Positions 62,284 to 64,000 of a stretch of 64,000 nt of DNA are shown here, in pieces. The first letter of the stretch is position 1. Each line of letters begins with the position of its first letter. The DNA is from Roseomonas sp. (GTDB lineage Bacteria; Pseudomonadota; Alphaproteobacteria; Acetobacterales; Acetobacteraceae): contig JAPSLO010000001.1 of NCBI GenBank assembly GCA_031180725.1, positions 558,001 to 622,000 of the forward strand, given 5' to 3'. The position numbers and the translations under genes are program-made. Under the pieces are notes generated by a model. That model ran no database searches and had not been told where the DNA came from. It saw only the letters and a list, made by a program, of their open reading frames with translations.

Positions 62284-63363
62284 ATGACCAGCTTCTCGGA
62301 CTATCTGGATGCCGTTCCCAAGGTGGAATTGCACCTGCACATCGCCGGCGCCATCCGGCCGGAAACCCTAGACGAGTTGGCGGTGATCAATGAATTGCGC
62401 CTGCCGCAGCCGGCCGCGGAGCTGTACCGCTTCGGGGACTTCTATGAGTTCCTGGATGCGCTGCGCCTGGCTGCCCTGGCGCTGGCCACCCCGCAGGATT
62501 TTCGGCGCGTGGCTTATGAAGGCATTGAGGATTTGCACCGGCACGGCAACGTCCGCCACGCCGAACTCTTCTTCAACCCGCATTACCACATGCCCAGCGG
62601 CATCGGGTACCCCGAGATGGTGGACGGGCTGATCGAGGGGCTGGAGGCGGCGGAGCGCGATTTCGGCGTCTCCGCCCTGCTGATCGCCTGCATCGACCGC
62701 AGCGTCTGCCTGCCCTCGGAAGCGCTGCAGATGCTGGACTGGATCAGCCAGCACCCGCGGCAGAAGGTAGTGGGTATCGGGCTGGGTGGGGCGGAGCGCG
62801 CCGGCCCGCCGCTGCTGTGGGTGGAGGCTTGGCGCCAGGCCGCGCGGCTGGGACTTCGGCGCACTGCCCATCTCTGCGAGGACAACCAGGCGCTGTTCGA
62901 GGCACCGCCCGCCCATTTCACCCATTGCCGTGACGCGCTGGGATGCGACCGGCTGGACCACGGCTACAACCTGCTGGCCGATCCCACCGTCACGGCCCGC
63001 GCCGCAGCCGAAGGGGTGCCTTTCACCGTCGCCTGCTGGTCCGGCATGGAATTCAACCGCGTTCCGCGCCGCCAGCGTATCCGTGCCATGAAGGAAGCCG
63101 GGCTGACGCTGGTACCCTGCACCGACGACCCCGCCATCTTCGGCACCAATATGGGACATTGCTGGCGGACGCTGTTCGCCGATCTCGGCTGGGGGCCGGC
63201 GGAGGCCCGACGCTTCAGCCTGGATGGTCTGGCGGCGAGCTGGCTGCCGGAGGCGCAGAAGGCGCGGCTACGCGCCGAGTTCCTGGCCAGCCTGGACGCG
63301 TTGGAAGCCACCCTCGATCCGGCCGACCACAGGCTGGACCTGGCCGTGACGCGCCGCGCCTAG
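62284..63363 (+). CDS. Adenosine-deaminase-family enzyme
   Basis: A 359-residue metal-dependent deaminase. Metal His residues in KVELHLHIAGAI; RTAHLCEDN (the family's HAGE-like site, His and Glu kept), LDHGYNLL and CTDDPAIFGTNM with the last catalytic Asp pair. The usual HLDG is HIAG and HAGE is HLCE, so the substrate may be adenosine, adenine or a related 6-aminopurine. ATG 62284 is used. Cytoplasmic purine salvage is likely. Confidence 0.85.
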   Translation: MTSFSDYLDAVPKVELHLHIAGAIRPETLDELAVINELRLPQPAAELYRFGDFYEFLDALRLAALALATPQDFRRVAYEGIEDLHRHGNVRHAELFFNPHYHMPSGIGYPEMVDGLIEGLEAAERDFGVSALLIACIDRSVCLPSEALQMLDWISQHPRQKVVGIGLGGAERAGPPLLWVEAWRQAARLGLRRTAHLCEDNQALFEAPPAHFTHCRDALGCDRLDHGYNLLADPTVTARAAAEGVPFTVACWSGMEFNRVPRRQRIRAMKEAGLTLVPCTDDPAIFGTNMGHCWRTLFADLGWGPAEARRFSLDGLAASWLPEAQKARLRAEFLASLDALEATLDPADHRLDLAVTRRA

Positions 63364-63411
63364 AGCGGACGTGCCCTGGGCCGCGGCAGGCGGCCCAGGG
63401 CCGGGATGGCA

Positions 63412-63999
63412 TCAGTCCGCGTATTGCCCCGCGGCCTGGATCAGCGGGCGCCACTTGGCGATGTCCTGCTGCCAGAATTCACGATGTACCTGCGGGCTGG
63501 CGCGTTCCTGCGGAACCGGGGCGGTGCCGAGCTCGGCGAAGCGGCGGCCCAGATTCTCGTCCCGCAGCGCCACCAGCAGGGCGCGGTTCAGCCGCTCCAC
63601 GATCGGCGCCGGCGTGCCGCGCGGGGCATAGAGGCCGTGCCACACGCTCACCTCGAAATTCGGCAGCCCGGCCTCGGCCGCGGTCGGCACATCCGGCAAT
63701 GCCGCGATGCGCTGCGGCGTGGTGGTGGCATAGGCGCGGACGGTGCCGGCGCGGATCTGTTCCGTGGTGTTGGTGGTCTGGTCGCACATCAGGTCCACCG
63801 TGCCGGCCACCATGTCGTTCATCGCCGGGCCGGTGCCGCGATAGGGCACGGTGGTCATCTGCGTCTGCACCGCCGTCATGAACAGCAGGCCGCAGAGATG
63901 GCTGGCCGCGCCGACACCGGCATTGGCCAGGTTCAGCTTGTCCTTCTCCCGCTGCACCAGGGCGACCAGCTCGCGCAGGTTGGTGGCGGGCAGGTCGCG
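63412..63999 (-). CDS. Bug-family binding protein, 5' end outside the window
   Basis: The C-terminal 195 residues of a third Bug protein; the frame is open at the right edge (RDLPATNLRELVALVQREKDKLN). Visible motifs: NLANAGVGAASHLCGLLF, TTVPYRGTGPAMNDMVAGTVDLM, VRAYATTTPQRIAALPDVPT, EAGLPNFEVSVWHGLYAPRG. Ligand unknown. It is convergent with the adenosine-deaminase-type gene. Confidence 0.9.
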   Translation of the reverse strand, partial: RDLPATNLRELVALVQREKDKLNLANAGVGAASHLCGLLFMTAVQTQMTTVPYRGTGPAMNDMVAGTVDLMCDQTTNTTEQIRAGTVRAYATTTPQRIAALPDVPTAAEAGLPNFEVSVWHGLYAPRGTPAPIVERLNRALLVALRDENLGRRFAELGTAPVPQERASPQVHREFWQQDIAKWRPLIQAAGQYAD

Positions 64000-64000
64000 G

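Overview
The window is a GC-rich alphaproteobacterial chromosome segment, most likely Acetobacteraceae (Roseomonas-like). The support is the repeated Bug-type tricarboxylate-transporter binding proteins (three here), an ELM1-family protein, MsrQ, a tRNA-Val(GAC) fragment of Rhodospirillales type, and dense operons with ATGA stop/start overlaps. Assignment to a genus is inference.

Bases 1-17161 are the right part of an integrated prophage. From left to right it holds a very large tail tape-measure protein (5' end outside the window) carrying about 25 copies of a 28-31 residue repeat, two tail structural proteins, a LamG-containing tip or fibre protein, a small tail protein, three small membrane proteins, an endolysin-like protein, a spanin-like pair in overlapping frames, and a terminator. 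After the terminator comes cargo: a Met-rich secreted protein, an AT-richer membrane-anchored pentapeptide-repeat protein, and two small leftward phage genes behind an operator-like dyad. The prophage ends in the 3' half of a tRNA-Val gene (17115-17161), read here as attR. No integrase is in view; it should lie at the other end.

Bases 17140-26381 are chromosomal. A leftward oligopeptide-type ABC operon (binding protein, VOC protein, two permeases, M23 peptidase) has no ATPase gene. Beside it are a decayed toxin-antitoxin pair and pyrE. Rightward genes are an ELM1-family protein, msrQ, a LysE exporter and tartrate/D-malate dehydrogenase.

Bases 26382-44800 carry regulation and accessory functions: a small protein behind a clear promoter and palindrome, an HTH/TolB-like/TPR regulator, a GST, a large multi-PAS hybrid kinase with a divergent response regulator, an Asp/Glu racemase, an orphan TRAP binding protein, an IS5 remnant, a MarR/cupin divergent pair with two identical operators, a frameshifted LysR gene beside a DMT exporter, a secreted CxxCH protein, an RTX-type protein and a methyltransferase.

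Bases 45046-63999 are metabolic and transport genes: a PQQ-type sugar dehydrogenase lipoprotein with a DUF2231 membrane partner, an IS1182 remnant, a BMP/Bug binding-protein pair, 5-hydroxyisourate hydrolase, an ABC exporter, a GH16-like protein, a DUF3141 protein with a PhaC-like triad, a methyltransferase with mscL, and a leftward catabolic-looking run (Bug, TPP enzyme, cupin, M20 hydrolase). The window closes with tRNA-Ser(GGA), an adenosine-deaminase-family gene and a partial third Bug protein. I did not see a CRISPR array, rRNA or replication origin.
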